From Streptomyces sp. CB01373 (GTDB lineage Bacteria; Actinomycetota; Actinomycetes; Streptomycetales; Streptomycetaceae), in assembly GCF_002803075.1 (NCBI RefSeq), contig NZ_NNBK01000007.1, positions 124,001 to 188,000 on the forward strand: 64,000 bases of DNA. The letters run 5' to 3'. The stretch's first letter is position 1, and each line of letters opens with the position of its first letter. Positions 52,989 to 62,267 of this stretch are shown here, piece after piece. Under the pieces are notes generated by a model. The model was not told the DNA's origin. It saw only the letters and a program-made list of their open reading frames with translations, and ran no database searches. A program made the position numbers and the translations under genes.

Positions 52989-53945
52989 ATGAGTTATGTT
53001 CCCGCCATGCACACCGTCGCCGTCCTGGCGCTGGATCAGGTGATTCCCTTCGACCTGTCCACGCCGATCGAGGTCTTCTCCCGTACTCGGCTCCCCGACG
53101 GGCGCCCCGGCTACCAGGTCCGCGTGTGCGCCGAGCGACCCGAGATAGACGCCGGCACCTTCACCCTCCGCGCGCATCGCACCCTCGACGGCCTCAAGGG
53201 TGCGGACACGGTCATCGTGCCGGGCACGGCCGCCCCCACCGCACCGCTCACGCCCGAGGTCCGCGAGGCGCTGCTGGAGGCCGCCGCGGACGGCACCCGG
53301 ATCGCGTCCATCTGCACGGGCACCTTCCCGCTGGCCGCCACCGGCCTCCTCGACGGACTGCGCGCCACGACGCACTGGCTGGCCGCGGACCTGCTGGCCG
53401 CGCTGTATCCGAAGGTGACGGTCGACCCCGACGTGCTGTACGTCGACAACGGCCGGCTCCTCACCTCCGCGGGCGCCGCCGCAGGCCTCGACCTGTGTCT
53501 GCACATGATCCGCGGCGACCACGGTTCGGCGGTGGCCGCCGACGCCGCCCGGCTCTCCGTCATGCCGCTCGAGCGGGAGGGCGGGCAGGCGCAGTTCATC
53601 GTCCACGACCACGCGCCCACACCGCAGGGTTCCTCCTTCGAACCGCTGCTCGCCTGGCTCCAGGACAACCTGGACCGGAACCTGACCGTCGCCGACATGG
53701 CCGCGCACGCCGGCGTCAGCACCCGCACCCTCATGCGCCGCTTCCGCGAGCAGACCGGGACCAGCCCGCTGCAGTGGCTGCACCGGGCGCGCGTCCGGCA
53801 GGCCCAGCACCTGCTGGAGACCACCCGGCATCCGGTGGAGCGGATCGCGGGGCAGGTCGGGTTCGGCTCGCCCACGGCGTTCCGCGACCGCTTCAAGCGG
53901 ACGACGGGTGTCAGCCCACAGGCGTACCGCCGCACCTTCAGTTGA
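52989..53945 (+). CDS. GlxA-family AraC-type regulator
   Basis: About 318 residues. Residues 10-180 form a DJ-1/PfpI domain (VAVLALDQVIPFDLSTPIEV; nucleophile elbow in ASICTGTFPLAATG). Residues 215-315 are an AraC double HTH (TVADMAAHAGVSTRTLMRRF and VERIAGQVGFGSPTAFRDRF). In this class the DJ-1 domain senses a ligand and is not an active hydrolase. ATG 53007 is the start that fits most relatives; 52986 and 52989 are possible. It is 44 bases before phzF-like gene and may control it. Confidence 0.93.
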   Translation: MSYVPAMHTVAVLALDQVIPFDLSTPIEVFSRTRLPDGRPGYQVRVCAERPEIDAGTFTLRAHRTLDGLKGADTVIVPGTAAPTAPLTPEVREALLEAAADGTRIASICTGTFPLAATGLLDGLRATTHWLAADLLAALYPKVTVDPDVLYVDNGRLLTSAGAAAGLDLCLHMIRGDHGSAVAADAARLSVMPLEREGGQAQFIVHDHAPTPQGSSFEPLLAWLQDNLDRNLTVADMAAHAGVSTRTLMRRFREQTGTSPLQWLHRARVRQAQHLLETTRHPVERIAGQVGFGSPTAFRDRFKRTTGVSPQAYRRTFS

Positions 53946-53989
53946 AGTCGACAGGAATAGCCGCGGCCCTGCCGCGTGTTCCCGCGCAC

Positions 53990-54865
53990 ATGACGACGAA
54001 CACGCCGCGGCCCGAGGTGCTGCGCTACACCGCCTTCTCCGGCGACCCCGACGGCGGAAACCCCGCCGGTGTGGTTCTGGACGCCGCCGCCCTGGACGAC
54101 AGTGACATGCTGGCCATCGCCGCCGGCCTCGGGTACTCGGAGTCCGCCTTCCTGACCGCACCCCCGGAGGACCTGGGTGGCCCGGAGGGACGGGCGTACA
54201 GCATCCGTTACTTCAGCCCCAAGGCCGAGGTGCCGTTCTGCGGGCACGCCACCGTCGCGACCGCCGTCGCGCTCGCCGAGCGGACCGGTCCCGGCAAGCT
54301 CCTGTTCGCGACGCGAGCCGGCACCGTGCCGGTGGAGGTGGCCGAGGAGGGCGGGACGGTCAGGGCCACACTCACCAGCGTCGAGCCGCACATCGACGAG
54401 ATCGGTCCCGCCGACCTCGCGGAGGCGCTCGCCGCGCTCGGCTGGCCGGCCGCCGACCTCGACCCGGCCTTCCCGCCCCGTATCGCATTCGCCGGTGCCC
54501 GCCATCTCGTGCTCGGGGCGGCGACTCGCGCACGCCTGGCGGATCTCGCGTACGACTTCCAGCGGCTCGAAGCTCTGATGCACCGCCTTGACCTGACCAC
54601 ACTTCAGTTGGTGTGGCGGGAGTCGCCCGCCGTCTTCCATGTCCGTGACCCGTTCCCCGTCGGCGGTGTCGTCGAGGACCCGGCGACCGGCGCCGCGGCC
54701 GCCGCGTTCGGCGCGTACGCCCGTGAGCTCGGCCTGGTCCCCGAGGACGCCGTCCTCACCCTGCATCAGGGTGAGGACCTGGGCCGCCCCGGCGAACTCA
54801 CCGTGACGCTGCGCGCGGGTGACCCGCGAGTCCGTGTCGGCGGCACGGGAGTCCGCATCGGCTAG
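53990..54865 (+). CDS. PhzF-family isomerase/epimerase-like protein
   Basis: The 291-residue protein has the PhzF opening TAFSGDPDGGNPAGVVLDA (two-piece), the catalytic Glu in LGYSESAFLTAP (near 53), YSIRYFSPKAEVPFCGHATV (GHxT loop) and VEDPATGAAAAAFGAY in the second domain. The pseudo-symmetric diaminopimelate-epimerase fold is evident. Apart from phenazine synthesis, most family members have unknown isomerase roles, and no other phz genes are present. It lies just after the GlxA-type gene. Confidence 0.93.
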   Translation: MTTNTPRPEVLRYTAFSGDPDGGNPAGVVLDAAALDDSDMLAIAAGLGYSESAFLTAPPEDLGGPEGRAYSIRYFSPKAEVPFCGHATVATAVALAERTGPGKLLFATRAGTVPVEVAEEGGTVRATLTSVEPHIDEIGPADLAEALAALGWPAADLDPAFPPRIAFAGARHLVLGAATRARLADLAYDFQRLEALMHRLDLTTLQLVWRESPAVFHVRDPFPVGGVVEDPATGAAAAAFGAYARELGLVPEDAVLTLHQGEDLGRPGELTVTLRAGDPRVRVGGTGVRIG

Positions 54866-54880
54866 CTCGGCGGTCGCCGG

Positions 54881-55852
54881 TCAGGTGCTGGTGACGGTGG
54901 TGCGGCGGGCCGACTCGTCGACATGGAGGGTGAACACGTCGGGGCGCGCGTAGTGGCCGGTGGGGTCGAAGTCGAAGCGTGCGCGTGTGAGGTCGTCGAG
55001 GTCCAGTTCGGCGGTCAGGATGCCCTCGCTGCCGCGCAGCGGGCCGGCGAGGACCTCTCCGAGCGGGGAGACGATGACGGAGCCGCCGCCGATCAGGACG
55101 GTGTCGGGCGCGTCGCCCTGGACGGGGTGGAGGTCGTCGGGCAGGGCTTCCCGGCGCAGGTACTGGCCGGCGCTGAGGACGAAGCAGCGGCCCTCCAGGG
55201 CGATGTGCCGCATGCTCGCCTGCCAGGCGTCGCGGTCGTCCACGGTCGGCGCGCACCACAGGTCGACGCCCTTGGCGTACATGGCCGTACGGAACAGCGG
55301 CATGTAGTTCTCCCAGCAGATGGCGGCGCCGAGGCGGGCGCTGCCGGTGTCGACGACCGGGAGGGTGGAACCGTCGCCCTGGCCCCACAGGTAGCGTTCG
55401 GCGGCGGTCGGCATGAGCTTGCGGTGCAGGCCCAGGTAGCCCTCGGGGCCGAAGAACAGGGCGACGCAGTAGAGGGTGCCGCCCTGGCGTTCGACGGCGC
55501 CGACCACGGCGTGGCAGCCGAGCTCCCGGGTGAGGGCGGCCAGGGTGTCCGTCTCGGGGCCGGGGACGTCGATGGCGGCGGCGTGGTAGCGGCGGAAGAG
55601 TTCGCGGCCTGCCGGGGTGCGGCTGCCTACGGTGATGTCGAAGTCCAGGCCCTTGGGATAGCCGCCGAGGAACGCCTCGGGCAGGACGACGACCTCCGCG
55701 CCCCGGTCGCCGACGGCCTCCCGGATGAGTTCCTCGGCGCGTTTCAGCGCCGCCTGAGTATCGAACAGCGGGGCGGCCGCCTGAACGACGGCGGCGGTCA
55801 CGGTACGGCGGGACTCGGGGGCCGCGGCAGTGGCGGAGGGCAGGGAAGTCAT
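54881..55852 (-). CDS. Nitrilase (carbon-nitrogen hydrolase superfamily)
   Basis: The 323-residue protein has the triad of true nitrilases: Glu in VVLPEAFLGGYPKG (near 53), Lys in LHRKLMPTAAER (near 140) and Cys in GAAICWENYMPLFR (near 174; CWEN is characteristic of branch 1 nitrilases). It converts nitriles to acids and ammonia; spirals of this fold are usual. Convergent with the phzF-like gene, 15 bases apart with no terminator between. ATG 55852 has no good ribosome binding site. Confidence 0.95.
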   Translation of the reverse strand: MTSLPSATAAAPESRRTVTAAVVQAAAPLFDTQAALKRAEELIREAVGDRGAEVVVLPEAFLGGYPKGLDFDITVGSRTPAGRELFRRYHAAAIDVPGPETDTLAALTRELGCHAVVGAVERQGGTLYCVALFFGPEGYLGLHRKLMPTAAERYLWGQGDGSTLPVVDTGSARLGAAICWENYMPLFRTAMYAKGVDLWCAPTVDDRDAWQASMRHIALEGRCFVLSAGQYLRREALPDDLHPVQGDAPDTVLIGGGSVIVSPLGEVLAGPLRGSEGILTAELDLDDLTRARFDFDPTGHYARPDVFTLHVDESARRTTVTST

Positions 55853-55943
55853 GGCACCGAGACTAGGACGAGCCGATCCGGCGACGCTGCCCCGAAGCGA
55901 CGTACCGGCCCAGCCGGTTCACGGCGGACACGGGTCCACGCCG

Positions 55944-56759
55944 TCAAGGCTTGCGGCCGACCCCGCACCACATCGGCAGCTCGCCGGGAGACGTGCCACC
56001 CGCGGGGTCGGGATGCCATTCGGGCAGTTGGACGACGCCCGGGTCGAGGAGCTCCGCGCCGTCGAAGAACCGGGTGACCTCGGCATGGGTGCGGGGCGTG
56101 GCTCCCGCGTGTTCGGCGGCCCGGTCGTTGTACACGCGCATCGACGCGGCGACCTCCTCCGCTCCGATGTCCGCGGCCGGGTGGGAGAGGACGATGTGAC
56201 TGCCGGGGGCGAGCGCGTCGAGGAGCCGTCGGACGATGCCGCGGGGGTCGTCGGCGTCCGGAACGTACTGCAGGACCGCCACGAGCATCAGGCCCACGGG
56301 CTGCGACAGGTCCAGCGTCTCCCGCGCCGCCGTCAGGATGCGGTCCACGTCCCGCAGGTCCGCCTCCAGGTAGTCCGTCGCCCCTTGCTCGGTGCTGACC
56401 AGCAGCGCGCGGGCATGAGCGAGGACGATGGGATCGTTGTCGACGTAGACCACCCGGGCCCCGGGGTCGACGCGCTGCGCCACCTCGTGTGTGTTGTCGG
56501 CGGACGGGATCCCGGTGCCGATGTCGAGGAACTGCCGGATCCCTGCCTCACCTGCCAACCGCCGCACCGCGCGTCCCAGGAAGGTCCGGTTGGCCCGGAC
56601 CGCCGGAACGATCTTCGGGTTTGCCGCGGCGGCCAGTCGGGCCGCCTCCTGGTCGGCCGGGTAGTGGTCCTTGCCGCCCAGCCAGACGTTGTACACCCGC
56701 GCGGGATGCGCCACCGAAGAGTTGACCGGCACCGTTCCACCCGCCGAACGCTCGTCCAT
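55944..56759 (-). CDS. SAV2177/DUF574-family SAM-dependent methyltransferase
   Basis: The 271-residue protein has the family opening HPARVYNVWLGGKDHYPADQ, NRTFLGRAVRRL, the SAM motif IRQFLDIGTGIPS, and VVYVDNDPIVLAHARALL. This group is abundant in Streptomyces and largely uncharacterised. AGGGGAG lies nine bases before ATG 56759; GTG 56765 is too close to it. It is 91 bases downstream of no obvious partner and appears to be a single gene. Confidence 0.92.
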   Translation of the reverse strand: MDERSAGGTVPVNSSVAHPARVYNVWLGGKDHYPADQEAARLAAAANPKIVPAVRANRTFLGRAVRRLAGEAGIRQFLDIGTGIPSADNTHEVAQRVDPGARVVYVDNDPIVLAHARALLVSTEQGATDYLEADLRDVDRILTAARETLDLSQPVGLMLVAVLQYVPDADDPRGIVRRLLDALAPGSHIVLSHPAADIGAEEVAASMRVYNDRAAEHAGATPRTHAEVTRFFDGAELLDPGVVQLPEWHPDPAGGTSPGELPMWCGVGRKP

Positions 56760-56939
56760 CCCCACTCGCTCCCCTCACTTGCCCGGCCGGCTGCCCACCG
56801 TAGCCGACATAGGACAACTCCCTCGCACATGGAACTTGTTGCAGGCATCAGGCCGACGCGGGCGACGGCGCCGACGGAGCCTTGTCAGTGGGATGGTGCA
56901 TGATCGGCGGACGAGTCGTTCGACAGGGATGGGGGCGCT

Positions 56940-57281
56940 GTGCCGATCACGAATCAGCAGGTGGAGGGGCACGCTTTTCTGCGGCCGTTGTACGAGGACC
57001 CGTACTTCCCTGATCACGTCGTCGACAAGGGCAGAGCGATCCTGTTGCGGTTGTGCGAGCGGGTCGAGGCCGAGCAGCCTTCGGACCTGGCGGCCCTGTA
57101 TGCGCTCACCCAGGCCGCGACGGAGGAGTTCAACCTGCTGGAGGCGGAGTTCGAGGCAGCCGGAAGTGAGATCGAGACGGTCGCGCGGGAGGAGATCGCC
57201 GAGGGCTTCTGGTTCGTCGCGTCGGCGTACGGTTTCACGGACGCGGATGTGGAGGAGCTGATCGCCACCCGGGACTGGTGA
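56940..57281 (+). CDS. DUF5713-like small protein
   Basis: The 113-residue acidic, all-helical protein reads HAFLRPLYEDPYFPDHVVDK near the start, typical of DUF5713, then a helical bundle ending IATRDW. GTG 56940 is the likely start. Function unknown. It appears to be a single gene. Confidence 0.8.
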   Translation: MPITNQQVEGHAFLRPLYEDPYFPDHVVDKGRAILLRLCERVEAEQPSDLAALYALTQAATEEFNLLEAEFEAAGSEIETVAREEIAEGFWFVASAYGFTDADVEELIATRDW

Positions 57282-57812
57282 GCGACGCACGCGGTGTGCC
57301 GGTCGGACCGATGAGCGAACTTCACCCGTTCGGCCCATTGCCCTGCTACCGCCTCGCTCGCCGCGGGCCCGTCCGGCCATGACCCGCTGCGTCAGGTGTA
57401 CGCCCGCGGCATGCCACCCGACAGCCGTCCGCCCAAGCGGGTGCGATCTGGTTCTGGGCGCGCCGACGTCGGGCGGTCTGCCCTTGTTTCCGGCCGAGTT
57501 CGGGGCGCCGCTCCTTGTCCTTCCGCGGCCGCCGCTCGCCAACGCGTCGGACTATAGACGCGCACCGAAAGGACGAGCAAGCTCAACTGGGCCTGGCCGC
57601 CCGTGTACAGGCGCCCGGCGCACCGGACGTAGTGGGAACCCGGCTGTGCCGCAGACAAGGCAGATGATCACAATGCGGCAGCAACAAGCCACGATAGGTC
57701 GCCGATCACTTGACTACCGGACGTCGCACACGGTTGGCTCCGGCTCAACGAGAGCCAACCGCCCGTTCGTACGTCCGCAGGCCCTCCGTCCCGTTCCGCC
57801 CCCGTTTGCTAC
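57282..57812. other. Intergenic stretch without a gene
   Basis: This 530-base stretch has short open frames on both strands but none with a ribosome binding site, recognisable protein or consistent codon bias. The left half is 70 percent GC; the right half (57660-57730) is AT-richer. It contains the inverted repeat at 57732-57760. It probably holds the promoter of the binding-protein gene. Confidence 0.5.
57732..57760. repeat. Inverted repeat upstream of the binding-protein gene
   Basis: GGTTGGCTC (57732-57740) pairs with GAGCCAACC (57752-57760). It is 86 bases before the gene. It may be an operator. A second small palindrome, GTGAGG-TG-CCTCAC (57828-57841), covers the presumed ribosome binding site. 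Confidence 0.45.
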
Positions 57813-57845
57813 ATGCTCGGCCGCACAGTGAGGTGCCTCACCCTC

Positions 57846-58853
57846 ATGAAGACCCCTCCCCCGCCCACGTACCGCAGATCCGCTCCCGGCACCGCCGTGA
57901 CGGCCGCGGTCGCCGTCTGCCTGCTCCTGGCCGGCTGCTCCGGCTCCGACGGATCCGACTCCGGGCAAGGCTCGCGGGGGTCCGGCGGGTCCGGGCTCAA
58001 AGTCGCCATGGTGACCCACGGGGCCGAGGGGGACGCCTTCTGGGAACTGGTCCGCAGGGGTGCCGAGGTGGCCGCCGCGAAGGACGGCATCGAGCTGACG
58101 TACGTGAGCGACCCCGAGCCCGCCCAGCAGGCGGAGCTGGTGCGGGACGCGATCCGGGACGGAGTCGACGGTATCGCGCTGACCCTGGCCAAGCCGGACG
58201 CGATGAAGGGGCCGATCGCGGAGGCCAAGGCGGCGGGCATTCCCGTGGTCGGGATCAACTCCGGTATCAGTGCCTGGCGTTCCAGCGGTGCGCTGCAGTA
58301 CTTCGGCCAGGACGACAGCGTCGCGGGCCGGGCCGTCGGGGACAAGCTGGACGCCTTGGGGGCCAAGCACGCCCTGTGCGTCATCCACGAGCGGGGCAAC
58401 GTCGGCCTGGAAGCACGCTGTGCCGGCGTGAAGAAGGCCTTCGACGGCAGGACCGACATGGTCTACAGCGACGGCACCGACATGGACGCGCTGACCGAAT
58501 CCATCGCCGCCCGGCTGCGCTTGGACCCCAACATCGACGAAGTGGTCACCAACGGCGCACAGTTCGCGCTGGCCGCAGTCAAGTCCGTGCACAAAGCGGG
58601 CAGCAGGGCGCACGTCGCCACCTTCGACCTGAACAAGGACCTGGTCAAGGCGGTCCAGGACGGAGACGTGCAGTTCGCGGTTGACCAGCAGCCCTATCTG
58701 CAGGGCTACCTCGCCGTCGACGCGCTCTGGCTCTACAAGTCCAACGGCAATATCAGTGGCGGCGGCGTCGAACCAGTGCTCACCGGTCCCGCCTTCGTGA
58801 CCAAGTCGAACGTCGCGTCGGTGGCCAAGCTGGCCGCCAACGGCACGCGCTGA
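57846..58853 (+). CDS. Sugar-type ABC substrate-binding lipoprotein, no transporter nearby
   Basis: The 335-residue protein has a lipobox signal (AVCLLLAGC) followed by a Gly/Ser spacer and a Peripla_BP_4 domain: KVAMVTHGAEGDAFWELVRRG, DGIALTLAKPDAMKGPI, then GIPVVGINSG, and HVATFDLNKDLVKAV near the end. This is the ribose/galactose-binding class. No permease or ATPase gene is present. It lies 168 bases before the conservon kinase on the same strand. ATG 57846 is chosen; ATG 57813 adds eleven residues. The role may be sensing rather than uptake, by analogy with LuxP or TorT; inference. Confidence 0.9.
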   Translation: MKTPPPPTYRRSAPGTAVTAAVAVCLLLAGCSGSDGSDSGQGSRGSGGSGLKVAMVTHGAEGDAFWELVRRGAEVAAAKDGIELTYVSDPEPAQQAELVRDAIRDGVDGIALTLAKPDAMKGPIAEAKAAGIPVVGINSGISAWRSSGALQYFGQDDSVAGRAVGDKLDALGAKHALCVIHERGNVGLEARCAGVKKAFDGRTDMVYSDGTDMDALTESIAARLRLDPNIDEVVTNGAQFALAAVKSVHKAGSRAHVATFDLNKDLVKAVQDGDVQFAVDQQPYLQGYLAVDALWLYKSNGNISGGGVEPVLTGPAFVTKSNVASVAKLAANGTR

Positions 58854-59021
58854 GGCAATGCCGTGCACGGGGCGCCGGTGACATGACGACACCGTCCTTC
58901 TCCGTCCGCCCGGTCGCCCGCGCGGACGGCATCCCCCGTGCCTCCCGTCCCTTCCCGGACGCGCCCCTACCCCGCCCTCTCGTCACCCCACCCCTGCCTC
59001 CCCGCAGATCGCTCTAGGACG

Positions 59022-61469
59022 ATGATGTCTCCACAGACACCGACAGGTCCCCGGCGCCGTCTCGGTTCCATTCGGCTCTCGCTGGTCCTCCTGGCCCTGG
59101 TCCCCACTGTCGCGCTCACCGCCATGTGGGGTGTGACCACGACCCAGATGTTCTCCGAGGGGCTCCGGCTGCGCTCACAGACGGCATTGAGCAGGTCGAC
59201 CGGCGCCATGGGCACCGACGCTGCGCTCAGCCTCCAGCAGGAGCGCGGGCTGTCGGCGGCGTGGCTGGCGTCCCCGCACGGCTCCCGGTCCGCTCTCGAC
59301 GCGCAGCGCAGGACCACGGACAAGGCGGTGGCCGAGCTGGTCCGCCATGCCGACTCGATCAGGCAGGCCCCCGCCCGCATCAAGAACCGGATGTACTCGG
59401 TCGTCGCGTCGGTGGGCAGCCTGGAGTACTACCGGGGCCAGGTGGACAAACCGACGGACATCACCGGCGAACAGGCCCTGGACCAGTACACCGCGATCAT
59501 CGACGACCAGATCCACGCCTTCCAGGAACTGTCCCAGGTCGACGACGGCGACCTCACCTCCCAGGCCGGCCCGCTCGTGGCGCTGGAGCACGCCGCGGAG
59601 CTGGTCTCCCAGGAGAACGCGCAGCTCACCCTGGCGTGGTCGTCCAAGCACATGGACCAGGAGGCGTGGGACAGGTTCGCCCAACTGGTCCACACCCGCC
59701 GCTGGCTGGTCGAGGACCAGATCGTCCCCTCGCTCCAGGGCAGCACGAAGACGCAGACCGAACGGATCCTGCAGTCGGCGGAGTGGCGGACGCTCGAGAC
59801 CGTCGAGGACCGGGTGCTCTCGGCCCGCGACAAGGCCACCGGCGCACGCGGGATCGCGCTGCCGGACGCGCGCGAGCGATGGACCACCGCGGTCGACAAG
59901 CTGTCCGTCCAGTACGCGGCACTGATCCAGCAGCAGACGGACGAGCTGCTCGACCGCAGTGCCGAGCGAGCGTACGGGCTGCTGCTGAAGGCCGCCGTCC
60001 TGAGCGCGGCAGGCCTGGCCGCCCTGGTCGTGTGCGTCGGAATGTCCTGGCGGATCACCCGGTCCCTCTCCCGGCGTCTGCTGGGGCTGAGGATCGCCAC
60101 GCTCCGCCTGGCCGAGGAGCGGCTGCCCGACGTGGTGGCCCGGCTGGAGCGGGGCGAGAAGGTCGACGTGGAGTCCGCGACGCCACCACTGGACTACGGC
60201 ACCGACGAACTCGGCCAGGTCGCCCACGCGTTCAACTCCGCGCAGCGTACGGCCGTGCACACCGCGGTGGAACTCGCCGACACCCGGCGCGGTTTCCAGA
60301 AGGTGATTCTCGGAATCGCGCGGCAGAGCCAGAACCTGATCAACCTCCAGCTCAGCAAGCTCGACGCACTGGAAAGACAGCACCAGGACCCGGAGTTCCT
60401 CCAGGGCCTGTACGAACTGGATTCCATGGCCAGTCAGTTGCGCCGCTACGAGGAGAACCTCGTCATCATCAGCGGCGAGCAGCCCCGGCGCAGCTGGAGC
60501 GAACCGGTCGCGCTGATCGACATCCTGCGCGGTGCCGTCGGGGAGGTCGCCGAGTACCAGAGGGTGGAGGTGCACACCGACGAGGAGGTGTACCTCGCGC
60601 CGCCCGCCGTGGCGGACGTGATCCACCTGCTGGCCGAGCTCATCGACAACGCGACCGCGTACTCCGCCGCGCCGAGCCCCGTCGGCGTGCGGGCGGCGAT
60701 GGTGGCCAAGGGCCTGGTCATCGAGATCGAGGACCGCGGCCTCGGTATGTCCGAGGAGGACTACGCCCAGCTCAACGCCCAGTTGGCCGAGGCCCCCCAG
60801 TTCGATGTGGTGGCGCTCGCCGACGACCTGCGGCTCGGCATGTTCGTGATCGCCCGCGTGGCCACCCGGCACGGCATCACCGTGACCCTGCGCCCCTCGC
60901 CCTACGGCGGTACCAGCGCGATCGTGCTCGTCCCGCACGACATCGTGGTGCACGAGGCGCCCGCCTCCCCGCGGACACAGCCTCAGGCGTCCGGGCCGGG
61001 GCGGCTGCCCGCGCCGGCGAGCCCGGAACGGCCCGCCAAGACCCCGTCCCCCGCCGCCGCTGCCCGGCGGAGGACACCGTCCGCAGGGCAGAATGCCTCC
61101 CGTGCGGGTGAAAGCGGAGGCGACGCGAAACGGACACGTGAGCCGGGGATCTCGCCGCTGCCGCGCCGGGTGCCGCAGACCAGCCTGGCCGCCGAGCTGC
61201 GTGGGGAGTTCGCGCCCGCCGTCGAGAACGACCCGCTCGACGACTTCACCGCCGAACACGCCGCCTCCTCCCTGGCCGGCTTCCAGCGCGGCACGCGCCG
61301 GGCCCAACACGACGACACCCCTGAGCGGGACGTGGAACCGGAGGAGGCCGCCGCACCAAACGGCCCCGACGGCCGCGTTCCCGCCGCAGGCACCGCCGTC
61401 CCCGAGGCCTCGACCGTGTTCGAGCCCGGAGGACATCCCCCCTCGACTTCGCCCGCCGACCGCACATGA
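59022..61469 (+). CDS. cvnA: Conservon histidine kinase-like protein (CvnA type) with nitrate-sensor-like domain
   Basis: The 815-residue protein has a membrane helix (SLVLLALVPTVALTAMWGV), a large extracytoplasmic NIT-like domain (QQERGLSAAW), a second helix (AAVLSAAGLAALVVCVGM), a HAMP-like linker, a degenerate helical hairpin (GIARQSQNLINLQLSKLDAL) in place of a normal phospho-His box, and a HATPase domain (LAELIDNATAYS, then DRGLGMSEED). A long disordered Pro/Arg tail follows. AGGA precedes the ATG ATG pair at 59022/59025. It overlaps the next gene region by ATGA. Conservon kinases transmit signals to the small GTPase. Confidence 0.94.
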   Translation: MMSPQTPTGPRRRLGSIRLSLVLLALVPTVALTAMWGVTTTQMFSEGLRLRSQTALSRSTGAMGTDAALSLQQERGLSAAWLASPHGSRSALDAQRRTTDKAVAELVRHADSIRQAPARIKNRMYSVVASVGSLEYYRGQVDKPTDITGEQALDQYTAIIDDQIHAFQELSQVDDGDLTSQAGPLVALEHAAELVSQENAQLTLAWSSKHMDQEAWDRFAQLVHTRRWLVEDQIVPSLQGSTKTQTERILQSAEWRTLETVEDRVLSARDKATGARGIALPDARERWTTAVDKLSVQYAALIQQQTDELLDRSAERAYGLLLKAAVLSAAGLAALVVCVGMSWRITRSLSRRLLGLRIATLRLAEERLPDVVARLERGEKVDVESATPPLDYGTDELGQVAHAFNSAQRTAVHTAVELADTRRGFQKVILGIARQSQNLINLQLSKLDALERQHQDPEFLQGLYELDSMASQLRRYEENLVIISGEQPRRSWSEPVALIDILRGAVGEVAEYQRVEVHTDEEVYLAPPAVADVIHLLAELIDNATAYSAAPSPVGVRAAMVAKGLVIEIEDRGLGMSEEDYAQLNAQLAEAPQFDVVALADDLRLGMFVIARVATRHGITVTLRPSPYGGTSAIVLVPHDIVVHEAPASPRTQPQASGPGRLPAPASPERPAKTPSPAAAARRRTPSAGQNASRAGESGGDAKRTREPGISPLPRRVPQTSLAAELRGEFAPAVENDPLDDFTAEHAASSLAGFQRGTRRAQHDDTPERDVEPEEAAAPNGPDGRVPAAGTAVPEASTVFEPGGHPPSTSPADRT

Positions 61470-61480
61470 AGGACACCCAT

Positions 61481-61909
61481 ATGACACGCCCCACACCCGC
61501 CACACACACCCAGCTCGACCAGCTGCTGACCGGTCTCGTGGAACGGGTCGCCGACGTCAACCACGCCGTTGTGCTCTCCGAGGACGGACTGGTCGTCAGC
61601 AAGTCCACCGGATTCCCGCGCGACGACGCCGAGCGGCTGGCGGCGACCTCGTCCGGTCTGATGAGCCTCAGCAAGGGCGTCAGCATGGACTTCGGTGGCG
61701 GCCCGGTGCGGCAGGCGCTCATCGAGCTGGCCCACACCTATCTGATTCTCACCTCGGCCGGACCGGGCGCCCATCTTGTCGTTCTCACCGGCCCGGGCGC
61801 CGATGTCGGTGTGGTGGCGTACCAGATGAACATGCTGGTGAAGAAGATCGGCGAGCACCTGAGTGCGGCCCCGCGTGCGGGTGCCGACGCGTCCGGCAAC
61901 GGCGAGTGA
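61481..61909 (+). CDS. cvnB: Conservon roadblock/LC7-domain protein (CvnB type)
   Basis: The 142-residue protein has a roadblock/LC7 fold: QLDQLLTGLVERVADVNHAV, SEDGLVVSKSTGF and VVAYQMNMLVKKIGEHL. Such proteins work as GTPase-activating or scaffold partners of the small GTPase CvnD. ATG 61481 has AAGGA seven bases upstream; ATG 61466 would overlap the kinase stop. It is the second of four conservon genes. Confidence 0.94.
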   Translation: MTRPTPATHTQLDQLLTGLVERVADVNHAVVLSEDGLVVSKSTGFPRDDAERLAATSSGLMSLSKGVSMDFGGGPVRQALIELAHTYLILTSAGPGAHLVVLTGPGADVGVVAYQMNMLVKKIGEHLSAAPRAGADASGNGE

Positions 61910-61910
61910 G

Positions 61911-62267
61911 GTGAGCGGAGGCGACGCGGCGGGACGGCTCGTTCGGCCGTTCACCCTGACCAGTGGACGCACCCGTCCAAGCCGCGCCGACTTCACCCTC
62001 ATCACGATGGTGACGGCGGTGGACCCGCCGCCCGAGCGGGCCGCCCGGCTTCAGCCCGAACACGCGCGGATCCTGAAGCGGTGCGCGGAGTCCATCACCG
62101 TGGCGGAACTCGCCGCCCACCTCGATCTTCCGGTGAGCGTCGTGGTGATCATGCTCTGCGATCTGCTGGACGCCGGACGGATCAGCGTCCGCCGGCCGTC
62201 CCCGGTCTCCCGCACCCTGGACCTGGCCCTTCTGCAGAAAGTGAGGGACGGCCTTGACCGGCTCTGA
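61911..62267 (+). CDS. cvnC: Conservon DUF742 protein (CvnC type)
   Basis: The 118-residue protein starts with GTG 61911 directly after the cvnB stop. It has the DUF742 features RLVRPFTLTSGRTRP and ILKRCAESITVAELAAHLDL, a winged-helix-like fold. It is thought to link the kinase module to the GTPase. It overlaps the cvnD start by 14 bases. Confidence 0.93.
   Translation: MSGGDAAGRLVRPFTLTSGRTRPSRADFTLITMVTAVDPPPERAARLQPEHARILKRCAESITVAELAAHLDLPVSVVVIMLCDLLDAGRISVRRPSPVSRTLDLALLQKVRDGLDRL

Noticed and set aside
57392-57831. Two short frames (88 and 150 codons) in the gap before the binding-protein gene
   Set aside because: No start signals, no recognisable protein and irregular third-position bias.
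59175-61505. Minus-strand frame of 776 codons opposite the conservon kinase
   Set aside because: Antisense to a gene with clear NIT and HATPase motifs.
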